Assembly: GCF_040543805.1 (NCBI RefSeq) | Contig: NZ_JBEUMS010000003.1 | Span: 310,001-374,000 of the forward strand | DNA length: 64,000 nucleotides | Reading direction: 5' to 3' | Origin: Arcicella rosea | Lineage (GTDB): Bacteria; Bacteroidota; Bacteroidia; Cytophagales; Spirosomataceae | In this document: positions 25,537 through 33,678 of the stretch, piece after piece | Layout: every line of letters starts with the position of its first letter | Position numbering within the stretch: position 1 is the first letter of the stretch | Translations under genes and position numbers: made by a program | Notes under the pieces: generated by a model | What the model was told of the DNA's origin: nothing | The model's database searches: none | Seen by the model: only the letters and a program-made list of their open reading frames with translations

Positions 25537-27093
25537 TTATCCATTTAATTCAATTGGCTCGCTATGGTCGTTCAGAAATTTGAAATCTGTAATTCCAAAG
25601 GAAGTATCTTGAATTAAATTCACCCAAGTTTTATATTTAAAGAACCACTTCATACGAATTGAAGGGAAACCTTTTGTAAAATATGCGTGTAAAAATGGAT
25701 GTAATAAAATTGTTGGTTTCTTTTCGTTTTGCTTCTCAAGAATGTGTTCTAGATGATGCTCGATAATATCCGAAATAGCAATGCTTGCTGTAATTTTACC
25801 TGTTCCGCCACAAGTTGGGCAGTTTTCTGCTGTAACAACATTCATCTCAGGACGAACACGTTGACGAGTAATTTGCATTAAACCAAACTTCGTCAAAGGC
25901 AAAATGGTATATTTCGAACGGTCGGTTTTCATTTCTTCTTTCATGATGTCCTGAATCAATTTCTTGTTTTCAGGTCTTTTCATATCAATGAAGTCAATGA
26001 CGATAATTCCGCCCATATCTCGCAGTCTTAACTGACGAGCAATCTCTTTAGCAGCTTCACGGTTTACACTCAGCGCCGTCGCTTCTTGACCATCCTCATT
26101 GTTAGATTTATTTCCAGAGTTTACATCAATTACGTGTAAAGCTTCTGTGTGTTCTACAATTAAATAGCCACCTTGCGGTAAACTTACTGAGCGTCCAAAC
26201 AACATTTTCAGTTGTTTTTCGATACCCAATTGTTCAAAAACTTTATTTTTGCCTTGGTGAAGTTTCACAATTTTTTCCTTTTCAGGAGCAATATTCGAAA
26301 CATAATTGCGGGCTTCTTGAAACAATTCGGGCGTATCAACAACAACGCTATCAAAATTTTCATTTAATAAATCTCGCAACATTGATGTTGCACGACTCAT
26401 TTCACCGATTATTTTGTCACGTGGTTTCGCACTTTTCAGTGCTTTCATACCAGCATCCCATTTAGCGATGGATTCACGGAGGTCTTTATCCAATTCCTCT
26501 ACTTCTTTTCCTTCGGCTACTGTTCTTACAATCACTCCAAAATTCGCAGGTTTAATCGAAGACATCAAACGTTGTAAACGCTGACGTTCGGCTTTTGCGG
26601 TAATTTTTTTGGAGATATTCACCCCATTCGAAAAAGGAACTAAGACTGTGTAACGTCCTGCGATAGAAATATCACAAGATAAACGAGGTCCTTTTGTCGA
26701 GATAGGTTCCTTTACAACTTGCACTAAAATCGGCGTATTTTTACTTAATACTTTATCAATTTTATCGTGCTTGTCAATTTCAGGTTCTAGCTTAAAGTTA
26801 TCTAATCGTCCAGACTGCAATCTTTCAGCGATAACCTCTTTCGTAAATTTGTTTAAGGAATTGACGTTCGGACCTAAGTCATGATAATGAAGAAAGGCGT
26901 CTTTCTCATAGCCAATATCAATAAAGGCAGCGTTCAATCCCGTTACCATCTTCTTGACCGTCCCGAGATAAATATCTCCGACTGAAAAGTGTGGTTCAGA
27001 CTCCTCTAAGTGGTATTCCACAATACGCTTGTCTTGCAACAAAGCTATGCGGTCACCTTTGGGAGTCGAATTGATAATTAATTCATTACTCAC
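25537..27093 (-). CDS. rng: Ribonuclease E/G family endoribonuclease
   Basis: A 518-residue RNase G-type enzyme that processes rRNA and decays mRNA. An S1 RNA-binding domain covers about residues 38-125 (SVGDIYLGTVKKMVTGLNAAFIDIGYEKDAFLH, here split as GDIYLGTVKKM and AAFIDIGYEKDAFLH). The catalytic region has IDVNSGNKSN and IIVIDFIDM, whose aspartates bind magnesium. The Zn-link CPTCGGTGK follows. There is no long C-terminal scaffold as in RNase E. It lies alone between a long upstream spacer and its own terminator. The neighbourhood with HU, mutY and ssb is typical of Bacteroidota. Confidence 0.96.
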   Translation of the reverse strand: MSNELIINSTPKGDRIALLQDKRIVEYHLEESEPHFSVGDIYLGTVKKMVTGLNAAFIDIGYEKDAFLHYHDLGPNVNSLNKFTKEVIAERLQSGRLDNFKLEPEIDKHDKIDKVLSKNTPILVQVVKEPISTKGPRLSCDISIAGRYTVLVPFSNGVNISKKITAKAERQRLQRLMSSIKPANFGVIVRTVAEGKEVEELDKDLRESIAKWDAGMKALKSAKPRDKIIGEMSRATSMLRDLLNENFDSVVVDTPELFQEARNYVSNIAPEKEKIVKLHQGKNKVFEQLGIEKQLKMLFGRSVSLPQGGYLIVEHTEALHVIDVNSGNKSNNEDGQEATALSVNREAAKEIARQLRLRDMGGIIVIDFIDMKRPENKKLIQDIMKEEMKTDRSKYTILPLTKFGLMQITRQRVRPEMNVVTAENCPTCGGTGKITASIAISDIIEHHLEHILEKQNEKKPTILLHPFLHAYFTKGFPSIRMKWFFKYKTWVNLIQDTSFGITDFKFLNDHSEPIELNG

Positions 27094-27639
27094 AGGTGAT
27101 TAAAGCATTTAGAAATGAAAGAGATATGAAGGACGTCGTAGTTAGTGAGTATGCTTTTGAGTTAAGTCTTTAAAAAATTAGGAAATTACAGATATGTGCG
27201 AGCCTAGAAAAAAAGGAGAAAATCGATTTTTTATTAGGGGAATCATCGTTTAAAAACGATAATTATTAAATGAAATCTGTCTGTAATTTAATTTTTTTAA
27301 GTTGACTTTAATGTGGGTGAATATCTTGGTTAAGCAAATGATTTTATAAATAATCTCGTTAAATTTCATTTATTAACAATTAAAACATCGAGTATTAATA
27401 CTCAGTGAATTTCTTCAAAATCAATACATATCCCCAAAATGTCATGACCAATAATTACATAAAAAACTGAGAATGAAACCTTTATGTAATTAAACTTTTC
27501 TTTCAAGCAAACAATCTCACAAAAACAACAAAAACAGGCAAACTCCATAAAGGAGATTCTGCCTGTTTTTTGGGTATCAAGGCGAAAGGAAAAAAGAGTC
27601 GTAATAAATATTTACTTTGCCCATTCCTTATTGCCTTAA
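27094..27639. other. Long spacer upstream of rng with several palindromes
   Basis: This 546-bp stretch has no gene that could be supported. It holds a near-palindrome ATCGTTT-AA-AAACGAT at 27245-27260, a perfect 14-bp palindrome GAGTATTAATACTC at 27390-27403, an 11-bp inverted repeat (27453-27463 with 27481-27491) and a bidirectional terminator at 27530-27571. The rng promoter was not identified and must lie between 27094 and about 27530. Confidence 0.6.
27530..27571. terminator. Bidirectional terminator between the HU/TPR/COX24-like unit and the rng leader
   Basis: A 10-bp stem AAAACAGGCA/TGCCTGTTTT (27531-27540 with 27560-27569) with an inner CTCC/GGAG stem has T runs on both sides. On the minus strand it ends the transcript that includes the 29-residue protein gene. 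Confidence 0.85.
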
Positions 27640-27729
27640 CTACTTCTTCTTATGTCTACTTTTTCTAAGACGCTTCTTTCTTTTGTGCGTTGAGATCTTA
27701 TGTCTCTTTCTTTTTTTTCCGCAAGGCAT
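27640..27729 (-). CDS. 29-residue basic COX24/AURKAIP1-type protein
   Basis: A very small gene: ATG at 27729, stop at 27640-27642, 29 codons. The product starts MPCGKKRKRHKISTHK and ends RHKKK; nearly two thirds of its residues are Lys, Arg or His. This matches the short Bacteroidota family annotated with a COX24/AURKAIP1 domain, related to mitochondrial ribosomal protein mS38, so it is probably a small-subunit ribosomal protein or ribosome-associated peptide. It lies 93 bp downstream of the TPR gene on the same strand and upstream of a bidirectional terminator. The coding run of AAA/AGA codons on one strand and near-perfect family match make it convincing despite its size. Confidence 0.85.
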   Translation of the reverse strand: MPCGKKRKRHKISTHKRKKRLRKSRHKKK

Positions 27730-27822
27730 GATTATAAAAGGATTTAAATGTTAAAAATATGTTTAATTTTTTTGTATTTCTGATGCTAAAGAAGCTCGAA
27801 AAGTAATATTTAAAATACAATA

Positions 27823-28680
27823 TTACTTTAATTTTGACAGAATTTCATTTGCTGCGGCTTTTTCTTGTGAATCTGTACTATTATTCAGTACTTTTTCAAG
27901 AATTTCCTTGGCTTCTTCCTTTCTGTCTAGTTCAGCTAAACAATATCCTAAATTCAAAGCCGCCTTTGAATTCGACGGGTTATTCTTTAAAATTTGTTTG
28001 AAACGATCAACCGCTTTTCCAAACTGATTTGAACGAATCGATAAAATACCTAAACTGAACAAAGCTGGTTCATAATCTGGTTCCTTTGCAATTACTTCTC
28101 TCAACATCGTAATTCCCTGCATGGGCGTAGAAGTTGAAACGTAAGTCATTGCCATGTTGGTTTTTGCCAACAAGTTTTCAGGATTTTTCGCCAAAACTTT
28201 CGTAAAAATCTCTCTGGCCTTTTCCCCTAACACAGTTGTTTTTTCCGCTTGAAGCGAGTAGGTAAATGCTTCGTAATACAAATTACCTGCTTTCATCAAA
28301 TTCGTTTCTGAGGGTTCGATTTTGGCTACTTCCTCGGCATAATAAGCAGCACTGTCGAAGCGAGTGTATTCCACAAATTTAGCGATTAATTCATCCGCTG
28401 CCTTCATTTTTACTTTCGCAGTACTCCCATTCAAATAACTCCCCTTCAATTGCGCAATCACACGTTGCTGTTCAACACTCAATGTTGCTCCATGACTTTC
28501 GGCACTCTCTTCTGTTTTCGATGCTGTCGCTTTATCACGATTAGCAGTTGCAGCAGGGGCTTCATTTGAAGATTGCTCTAACGTCCTTTTCTCATCGCTA
28601 ACAACTACTTTGGGTAAACTGTACAAACCGCCAACTAATCCGAAGGCAATTACGATGATAATGATAAAAGACTTTTGCAT
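27823..28680 (-). CDS. Membrane-anchored TPR protein
   Basis: A 285-residue protein with an uncleaved N-terminal membrane segment (residues about 4-22, IIIIVIAFGLVGGLYSLP), an Ala/Glu/Thr-rich linker (about 35-65), and a tetratricopeptide repeat domain from about 70 to the end. Repeat units include NPENLLAKTNMAMTYVS, EPDYEPALFSLGILS and NPSNSKAALNLGYCLAE. It is probably a protein-interaction scaffold facing the periplasm; its partner is unknown. It lies 116 bp downstream of the HU gene and is probably in the same transcript as HU and the 29-residue gene. Confidence 0.85.
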   Translation of the reverse strand: MQKSFIIIIVIAFGLVGGLYSLPKVVVSDEKRTLEQSSNEAPAATANRDKATASKTEESAESHGATLSVEQQRVIAQLKGSYLNGSTAKVKMKAADELIAKFVEYTRFDSAAYYAEEVAKIEPSETNLMKAGNLYYEAFTYSLQAEKTTVLGEKAREIFTKVLAKNPENLLAKTNMAMTYVSTSTPMQGITMLREVIAKEPDYEPALFSLGILSIRSNQFGKAVDRFKQILKNNPSNSKAALNLGYCLAELDRKEEAKEILEKVLNNSTDSQEKAAANEILSKLK

Positions 28681-28796
28681 GATTTCTTAGTTTTTTAAGC
28701 TATTAATTTATCTGTTAAGGTAAATTTAAAACCCAAATCACTGTTAAAGCGCCACCCACGGATAACAAAGAATTTGAACAGACAACTAAACTTAAT

Positions 28797-29081
28797 CTAT
28801 TTTGCGTTTGACTTAACCTGTTCTACAAAAGTTTTTGCAGGTTTGAAACTAGGAATAAAGTGTTCTGGAATCTCAATTGAAGTATTCTTAGAGATATTAC
28901 GAGCGATTTTGTGTGCTCTTTTCTTGTTTACAAAACTTCCGAAACCTCTTACATAAATTGGTTCACCATTCGCAAGGTTGTCTTTAACTACCGAAAAGAA
29001 AGACTCAATTGCACTTGATACATCTGCTTTGTCGATACCAGTCTTGTCTGAAATTTCTGCGATTACGTCTGCTTTAGTCAC
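28797..29081 (-). CDS. HU/IHF-family DNA-binding protein
   Basis: Histone-like nucleoid protein of 94 residues. It shows the family layout: MTKADVIAEISDKTG helical dimerisation region, VRGFGSFVNKKRAHKIARN leading into the DNA-binding arm, the tip IPEHFIPSFKP (a proline that intercalates in DNA), and a C-terminal lysine-rich helix. The pattern IARNISKNTSIEIPEH is closer to the IHF-like HU of Bacteroidota than to E. coli HU. It is the first gene of a unit with the TPR protein and the 29-residue gene. A promoter-like TACCTTTG lies about 145 nt upstream. Confidence 0.95.
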   Translation of the reverse strand: MTKADVIAEISDKTGIDKADVSSAIESFFSVVKDNLANGEPIYVRGFGSFVNKKRAHKIARNISKNTSIEIPEHFIPSFKPAKTFVEQVKSNAK

Positions 29082-29406
29082 TTTTTGAAAATTTTAGGAT
29101 TAATAAAAAATATGTTAAACAAATAATGATTGGTTGCGTTTCAGCATTGAAAATAACGGTAGAGTTCACCTTGAATTTAGTGATGAAATCATTACTTTCG
29201 TAACCCCTTGATTATTAAGGGTCACAAAGGTACGGCTTTGGTTTGAATTATGAAAGAAACAAAAAAATATTATCCGAACTTTTTTTTCGTAATTGCTTAA
29301 TTTTGAACCGTTTGCCAAAACTGAAAACCGTTCTCGAATATCAATTTTTACGTGATTTTCTTGAAAAAGCAACAAAATCACTCATTTTAAGTACAAATCT
29401 CTATTT
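29082..29406. other. Divergent promoter region between HU and mutY
   Basis: This 325-bp spacer separates two divergent genes. A TACCTTTG element for the HU direction is described separately. A 71-codon open frame on the minus strand (29166-29381) was judged non-coding. Nothing else was recognised. Confidence 0.5.
29225..29255 (-). promoter_or_regulatory. Possible HU promoter
   Basis: On the minus strand TTTC (29255-29252) is followed after 19 nt by TACCTTTG (29232-29225). One mismatch to the TTTG / TAnnTTTG consensus; the leader would be about 140 nt. Confidence 0.4.
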
Positions 29407-30498
29407 GTGAACAAACAAACTACTCATCCCTTGAAAAACGATTTTTTCTCAAAAAAAATTACGAATTGGTATCTTCAAAATAAACGAGATTTACCTTGGC
29501 GAAACACTCAGAATCCATATTACATCTGGTTATCTGAAATTATTCTTCAACAAACTAGGGTTGCACAAGGCATGCCTTACTATTATAAGTTTGTGGAGGC
29601 CTTTCCTACTGTACAAGATTTAGCAAATGCTGATGAAAACGAAGTACTCAGGCTTTGGCAAGGTTTGGGCTATTATTCCAGAGCAAGGAATTTGCACAAA
29701 ACCGCCAAAATGGTTGTGGAAGATTATAACGGAGTATTTCCAGAAAAATATTCGGAATTATTAAAATTAAAAGGAATCGGCACTTATACTGCGGCGGCGA
29801 TTGCCTCTTTCGCTTTTGGTGAAAAAGTAGCTGTTTTAGATGGTAATGTTTACAGAGTATTGTCAAGAGTATTTGGTGAAACAACCGATATTTCGGGCAA
29901 GGATGCTAAGAAAGTATTTACACAATTGGCTGAAAGTGTATTACCGGCAAGCGATTCGGCTACGCACAACCAAGCCATTATGGAATTCGGAGCAATGCAC
30001 TGTACTCCTGCTTCGCCCGATTGTATGTTCTGTACACTGGCGATGGAATGTGTGGCGAATGCCACTGGACAAGTATCCTTATTACCAATAAAAACGAAAA
30101 AGGTAAAAGTAAAAGAACGTTTTTTTAATTACTTTATCATCGAACAAAATGGTAATTTTGCCATGCGTAAAAGATTAGGAAGAGATGTTTGGGAAGGAAT
30201 GTATGATTTTTATCTGAAAGAAATTGAGGAAAATATTCAAGATTTATCGTATCTTGCTATGGAAGACACTTTCTTGTCTGAATTAATAAAAAACTCCTTA
30301 ATCAAAAGAGAATCAAGCATATACACCCATATACTTACTCATCAGCGCATACAAACAAAATTTTGGCATTTAGAAGTAGATAATCATTTTCTCTTACATT
30401 TGCCACAAGAACTTGAATGGTACAACCTCAATGAAGTTGATGATTTACCTAAATCAACCTTGGTAAATAATTACTTAAAAGAGTATGTATTTGAATAA
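29407..30498 (+). CDS. mutY: A/G-specific adenine glycosylase MutY
   Basis: Base excision repair enzyme that removes adenine mispaired with 8-oxoguanine. From a GTG start the product has 363 residues. The catalytic glutamate is E44 in LSEIILQQTRV, the helix-hairpin-helix lies at LKLKGIGTYTAAAI, and the catalytic aspartate is D145 in LDGNVYRVLSR. The [4Fe-4S] cluster cysteines C199, C206, C209 and C215 have the C-x6-C-x2-C-x5-C spacing. The C-terminal MutT-like domain (about 235-363) recognises 8-oxoguanine. No in-frame ATG precedes GTG closely; the second residue region is the normal N-terminus. ssb follows 136 bp downstream. Confidence 0.96.
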   Translation: MNKQTTHPLKNDFFSKKITNWYLQNKRDLPWRNTQNPYYIWLSEIILQQTRVAQGMPYYYKFVEAFPTVQDLANADENEVLRLWQGLGYYSRARNLHKTAKMVVEDYNGVFPEKYSELLKLKGIGTYTAAAIASFAFGEKVAVLDGNVYRVLSRVFGETTDISGKDAKKVFTQLAESVLPASDSATHNQAIMEFGAMHCTPASPDCMFCTLAMECVANATGQVSLLPIKTKKVKVKERFFNYFIIEQNGNFAMRKRLGRDVWEGMYDFYLKEIEENIQDLSYLAMEDTFLSELIKNSLIKRESSIYTHILTHQRIQTKFWHLEVDNHFLLHLPQELEWYNLNEVDDLPKSTLVNNYLKEYVFE

Positions 30499-30634
30499 AA
30501 AATAGATTTTTAGAATGAACTTTTTTTACTTGGTAAAAGCTAAATCATAGCATTAGCACCTTGGTATAAATTGGTAAGTTGTAAGTTTTTCATTAAATTC
30601 ACATAGGTTCTCAAACTTTTAAAAACAAACAAAA

Positions 30635-31105
30635 ATGGCTGGCGTAAACAAAGTAATTCTTTTAGGAAGATTGGGCTCTGATCCAGAAGTAAGATCCCTA
30701 CCGAGTGGCTCGAAAGTGACAACTTTTAGCATTGCAACCTCTGAGGCATACAATAACAAGGATGGGCAAAGAGTAGAACAAACAGAATGGCATAGAATTG
30801 AACTTTGGGACAATTTGGCTAACATCGCAGAACAATATCTTCATAAAGGAGATTCAGTGTATGTAGAAGGCAAAATTCGTACTGAAGAATATACTGATAA
30901 AGATAATATCGTAAGAAAAACAATTAAAATTAGAGGTACTTCAATGACCTTAGTTGGCGGTAGAGCAAGTAATGAAGGAAGTGCAGAAAGTGGTTCAGCA
31001 ATGCCAGCACAACAGCAACGTCCAGCACCAGTAAGAACGGCAGCACCAGCGCCTGAATTCAATAATAATACTGGTAGTGACGACAGTGATGATTTACCAT
31101 TTTAA
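30635..31105 (+). CDS. ssb: Single-stranded DNA-binding protein
   Basis: Replication and repair protein that coats single-stranded DNA. The 156-residue product has an OB-fold over residues 1-110 (VNKVILLGRLGSDPEVR, TEWHRIELWDNLANIAEQYLHKG), a Gln/Pro/Ala-rich linker, and the acidic tip DDLPF that recruits partner proteins. It lies between mutY and the gldE homologue, the order seen in many Bacteroidota. A large inverted-repeat structure fills the gap to gldE. Confidence 0.97.
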   Translation: MAGVNKVILLGRLGSDPEVRSLPSGSKVTTFSIATSEAYNNKDGQRVEQTEWHRIELWDNLANIAEQYLHKGDSVYVEGKIRTEEYTDKDNIVRKTIKIRGTSMTLVGGRASNEGSAESGSAMPAQQQRPAPVRTAAPAPEFNNNTGSDDSDDLPF

Positions 31106-31120
31106 ATTATAAGTTATTTG

Positions 31121-31214
31121 GTGATTAGAGATTGGTAATTAATATTTTTCATTCGAAACTATCAAAAAAGATAGCCTGAAAATGCTTAATTACCAATCAT
31201 TTCAATTTAATCAC
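31121..31214. repeat. Large imperfect inverted repeat between ssb and gldE
   Basis: Nested arms: outer GTGATTA/TAATCAC (31121-31127 with 31208-31214), a perfect 13-bp middle stem GATTGGTAATTAA/TTAATTACCAATC (31130-31142 with 31186-31198) and inner CTATC/GATAG (31159-31163 with 31170-31174). It has no terminal T run, so it is not a standard terminator. Confidence 0.7.
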
Positions 31215-31237
31215 TAGAAACTAAAACCCATTATATT

Positions 31238-32617
31238 TTGGAAACCCGATTATCCGACGAACCTCACCCGATTTTGGTGCTTTTAGCCCAAGTTGAAAGC
31301 ACCTCTTCTTATAGCGTTTATGGAATCAATGCCTTGATTCTATTGGGCTTATTAATTTTATCAGCTTTATTGGCTGGCTCTGAAGTTGCATTCTTTTCAT
31401 TATCTGCCGAAGAACGTGCTGCTTGCCGTGATAGCGACAGCGGAACAGAACGAAAAATCTCTAAATTACTAGACAAACCACAGTTACTTCTTGCTACTTT
31501 ATTGATTTCCATCAATTTAGTCAACATTACCTTTATTACCATTTCTACTTATGTAACCGAACAAGTAGTTGGTGAAGAACAAAAGGAAGGATTAGTAGCT
31601 ACATTAGTCCTTTTAGTAGGTGTTACTTTTATCATTACATTTTTTGGAGAACTCATTCCTAAAGTATGGGCGCAACAAAACAACCTTCGCTTTGCCAAAA
31701 TCACCGCTCCATTATTAGAAATTGCGACCATCGTTTTTCAACCTCTTTCTTCGCTTTTATTAGGAATAAGTAATGTTATCGAAAAAAGAGTAGAAAGAAA
31801 AGGTTATACCATCACTGCCGACGAACTAAATCATGCCCTAGAAATTACCACGGGTACAGACACATCAGAACAAGAAAAAGACATTTTAAAAGGCATTGTA
31901 AACTTTGGAAGTACTTCGGCAAAAAGTGTAATGCGTTCAAGAAGAGACATTACTGCTTTTGATATTGCTTTCGACTTCCACGAATTGATGGATAAAATCA
32001 ATAAATCTGGCTATTCGAGAGTTCCCGTTTACAAAGAAACCATTGATAAAATAGAAGGTATTTTGTACATCAAAGACCTTTTACCTCATCTTGAAAAAGA
32101 CGAACATTTTAAATGGCAAGATTTGTTGCATCAAACTTTTTTCATTCCAGAAAGTAAAAAAATTGATGATTTACTCTATGATTTTCAAGAGAAAAGAGTA
32201 CACATGGCAGTGGTAGTCAATGAATATGGAGAAACGGAAGGCATTGTGACGATGGAGGATATTATCGAAGAAATTGTAGGCGATATTCATGATGAATCGG
32301 ATGTAGAAGATTTAGGTTATGTGAAATTTAACGATGGTTCTTTTGAGTTTGAAGGAAAAGTTTCTTTAAATGATGTCTGTCGTGCTTTGGGGCTTGATAA
32401 TGATTATTTTGATAAAGCCAGAGAAGACAGTGAATCGCTTGCGGGACTTTTGATTGAACTTTTCACAAGACTACCACATGCTGGCGAAGAAATTGAATAC
32501 GAAAAATATAAATTCAGAATTTCTTCAGTCGATACTCGTAGAATCAAAAAAGTAAAAGTAACGCCCAAAGTAGAAGAAGAAATCAATACAAATACGCCAC
32601 CAAAGGAAAGTGAATAG
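31238..32617 (+). CDS. gldE: GldE-like CNNM/CorC-family membrane protein
   Basis: A 459-residue membrane protein with the domain order of CNNM/HlyC/CorC proteins: a DUF21 domain with three to four helices (about 28-170, GSEVAFFSLSAEER), a CBS pair (about 215-345, VMRSRRDITAFD and VVNEYGETEGIVTMEDIIEEIVGDI), and a C-terminal CorC-associated domain (about 360-445). Its place after mutY and ssb matches gldE of gliding Bacteroidota, which is needed for gliding in Flavobacterium; related proteins are linked to magnesium or cobalt ions. The frame begins at TTG (31238); no in-frame ATG exists before the first membrane helix. gldD is not next to it. Confidence 0.85.
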   Translation: METRLSDEPHPILVLLAQVESTSSYSVYGINALILLGLLILSALLAGSEVAFFSLSAEERAACRDSDSGTERKISKLLDKPQLLLATLLISINLVNITFITISTYVTEQVVGEEQKEGLVATLVLLVGVTFIITFFGELIPKVWAQQNNLRFAKITAPLLEIATIVFQPLSSLLLGISNVIEKRVERKGYTITADELNHALEITTGTDTSEQEKDILKGIVNFGSTSAKSVMRSRRDITAFDIAFDFHELMDKINKSGYSRVPVYKETIDKIEGILYIKDLLPHLEKDEHFKWQDLLHQTFFIPESKKIDDLLYDFQEKRVHMAVVVNEYGETEGIVTMEDIIEEIVGDIHDESDVEDLGYVKFNDGSFEFEGKVSLNDVCRALGLDNDYFDKAREDSESLAGLLIELFTRLPHAGEEIEYEKYKFRISSVDTRRIKKVKVTPKVEEEINTNTPPKESE

Positions 32618-32639
32618 GCTTTTCAAGATCAATCTCAAT

Positions 32640-33542
32640 ATGAAAAAGCTTATTATGCTACTTTTAATGGCTTTGTTTTCTTGTGAAAAAAAGCCAAATC
32701 CGACACCGACAATCAGTGATAATTTCGATAATCCTACTGATGCTGGCTTACTCGAAAATAAAGCAATCGACGAAGCTTCAGGTTTAATTGCTAGTCAGAA
32801 AAATAAAGATTATCTCTGGACACATAACGACAGCGGTGACGAAAACAGGATTTTCCTGATTGATAAAAATGGAAAAGGTTTATTTCAGTTCAATTTAGAA
32901 GGTGCTACAAATCGTGATTGGGAAGCAATCGCAATCGCTACTTTTACTGAAGGTTCATATTTATATATCGGTGAAATTGGTGATAACAATGCTCAATATG
33001 AAGATTATGCCATTTATCGTGTAGCCGAACCAACAATTACAGGAAGTACCCAAGCAGTGAATACTTTAAGTAATGTTCAAAAAATTACTTTTAAATATCC
33101 TGATGGAGCGAAAGATGCAGAGTGTATGTTGATTGACCAGCAAAGTAAGGATATTTATATTTTGAGTAAGCGAGAAAAAAATCAGCGACTTTATAGACTT
33201 GCTTATCCACAGTCGTTTACCCAAACAATGACCGCTGAATTTGTAGAAGAAGTATCATTTTCGTTAGGAACAAATCAAGCATTTTATATTACAGATGGAA
33301 GTATTTCTTCGGATAATCAGGAAATACTCATCAAAAATTATCTGCAAGTTTTTCATTGGCGACGACAAAGTAATGAAAGTATTCCTTCAGCTTTGAAGCG
33401 TGCCGCAAGTTTGTTGCCCTACACTGCCGAACCGCAAGGAGAAGGCATTTGCTTTAGTAGCGATGGCTCAAGCTTTTATACTATTAGTGAAGAAAGCGAC
33501 AATAAAATTCCAGTGCATTTGTATCAAAGTAAAAGAAAATAA
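32640..33542 (+). CDS. Lipoprotein with predicted beta-propeller fold
   Basis: A 300-residue lipoprotein. The ATG at 32640 gives a signal peptide with lipobox ALFSC (cysteine at residue 15). A GTG further upstream at 32610 would overlap gldE and add ten residues, so it is not preferred. The mature protein contains repeated blade-like strings, for example EASGLIASQKNKDYLWTHND, FLIDKNGKGLFQFNLEGATNRDWEAIA and KDAECMLIDQQSKDIYILSKRE. These resemble beta-propellers of the SdiA-regulated/esterase-like type found in exported Bacteroidota proteins. Its function is unknown. It takes the place where gldD follows gldE in flavobacteria, but shows no similarity I recognise to GldD. A terminator follows. 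Confidence 0.75.
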   Translation: MKKLIMLLLMALFSCEKKPNPTPTISDNFDNPTDAGLLENKAIDEASGLIASQKNKDYLWTHNDSGDENRIFLIDKNGKGLFQFNLEGATNRDWEAIAIATFTEGSYLYIGEIGDNNAQYEDYAIYRVAEPTITGSTQAVNTLSNVQKITFKYPDGAKDAECMLIDQQSKDIYILSKREKNQRLYRLAYPQSFTQTMTAEFVEEVSFSLGTNQAFYITDGSISSDNQEILIKNYLQVFHWRRQSNESIPSALKRAASLLPYTAEPQGEGICFSSDGSSFYTISEESDNKIPVHLYQSKRK

Positions 33543-33577
33543 AAAGGCTGAAACCAATGTGGTTTCCGCCTTTTTAT
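33541..33577 (+). terminator. Terminator after the beta-propeller lipoprotein gene
   Basis: An AAAGGC-GAAACC/GGTTTC-GCCTTT stem with one internal mismatch around a 5-nt AATGT loop ends in TTTTT (33571-33575). Confidence 0.8.
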
Positions 33578-33678
33578 TAAGTATTTTTCAAAAGTTTTCA
33601 GGCATCTTATTTTTACCAATTTATTGAAGGACAAACTATTAACAGTTTTCAGATAACGGATAACTTGTACTGAAGTAC

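Noticed and set aside
29166..29381. 71-codon open frame on the minus strand between HU and mutY
   Set aside because: It lies in the divergent promoter region, starts and ends without any context, has no recognisable protein family, and the product looks like translated AT-rich DNA with phenylalanine and isoleucine runs.
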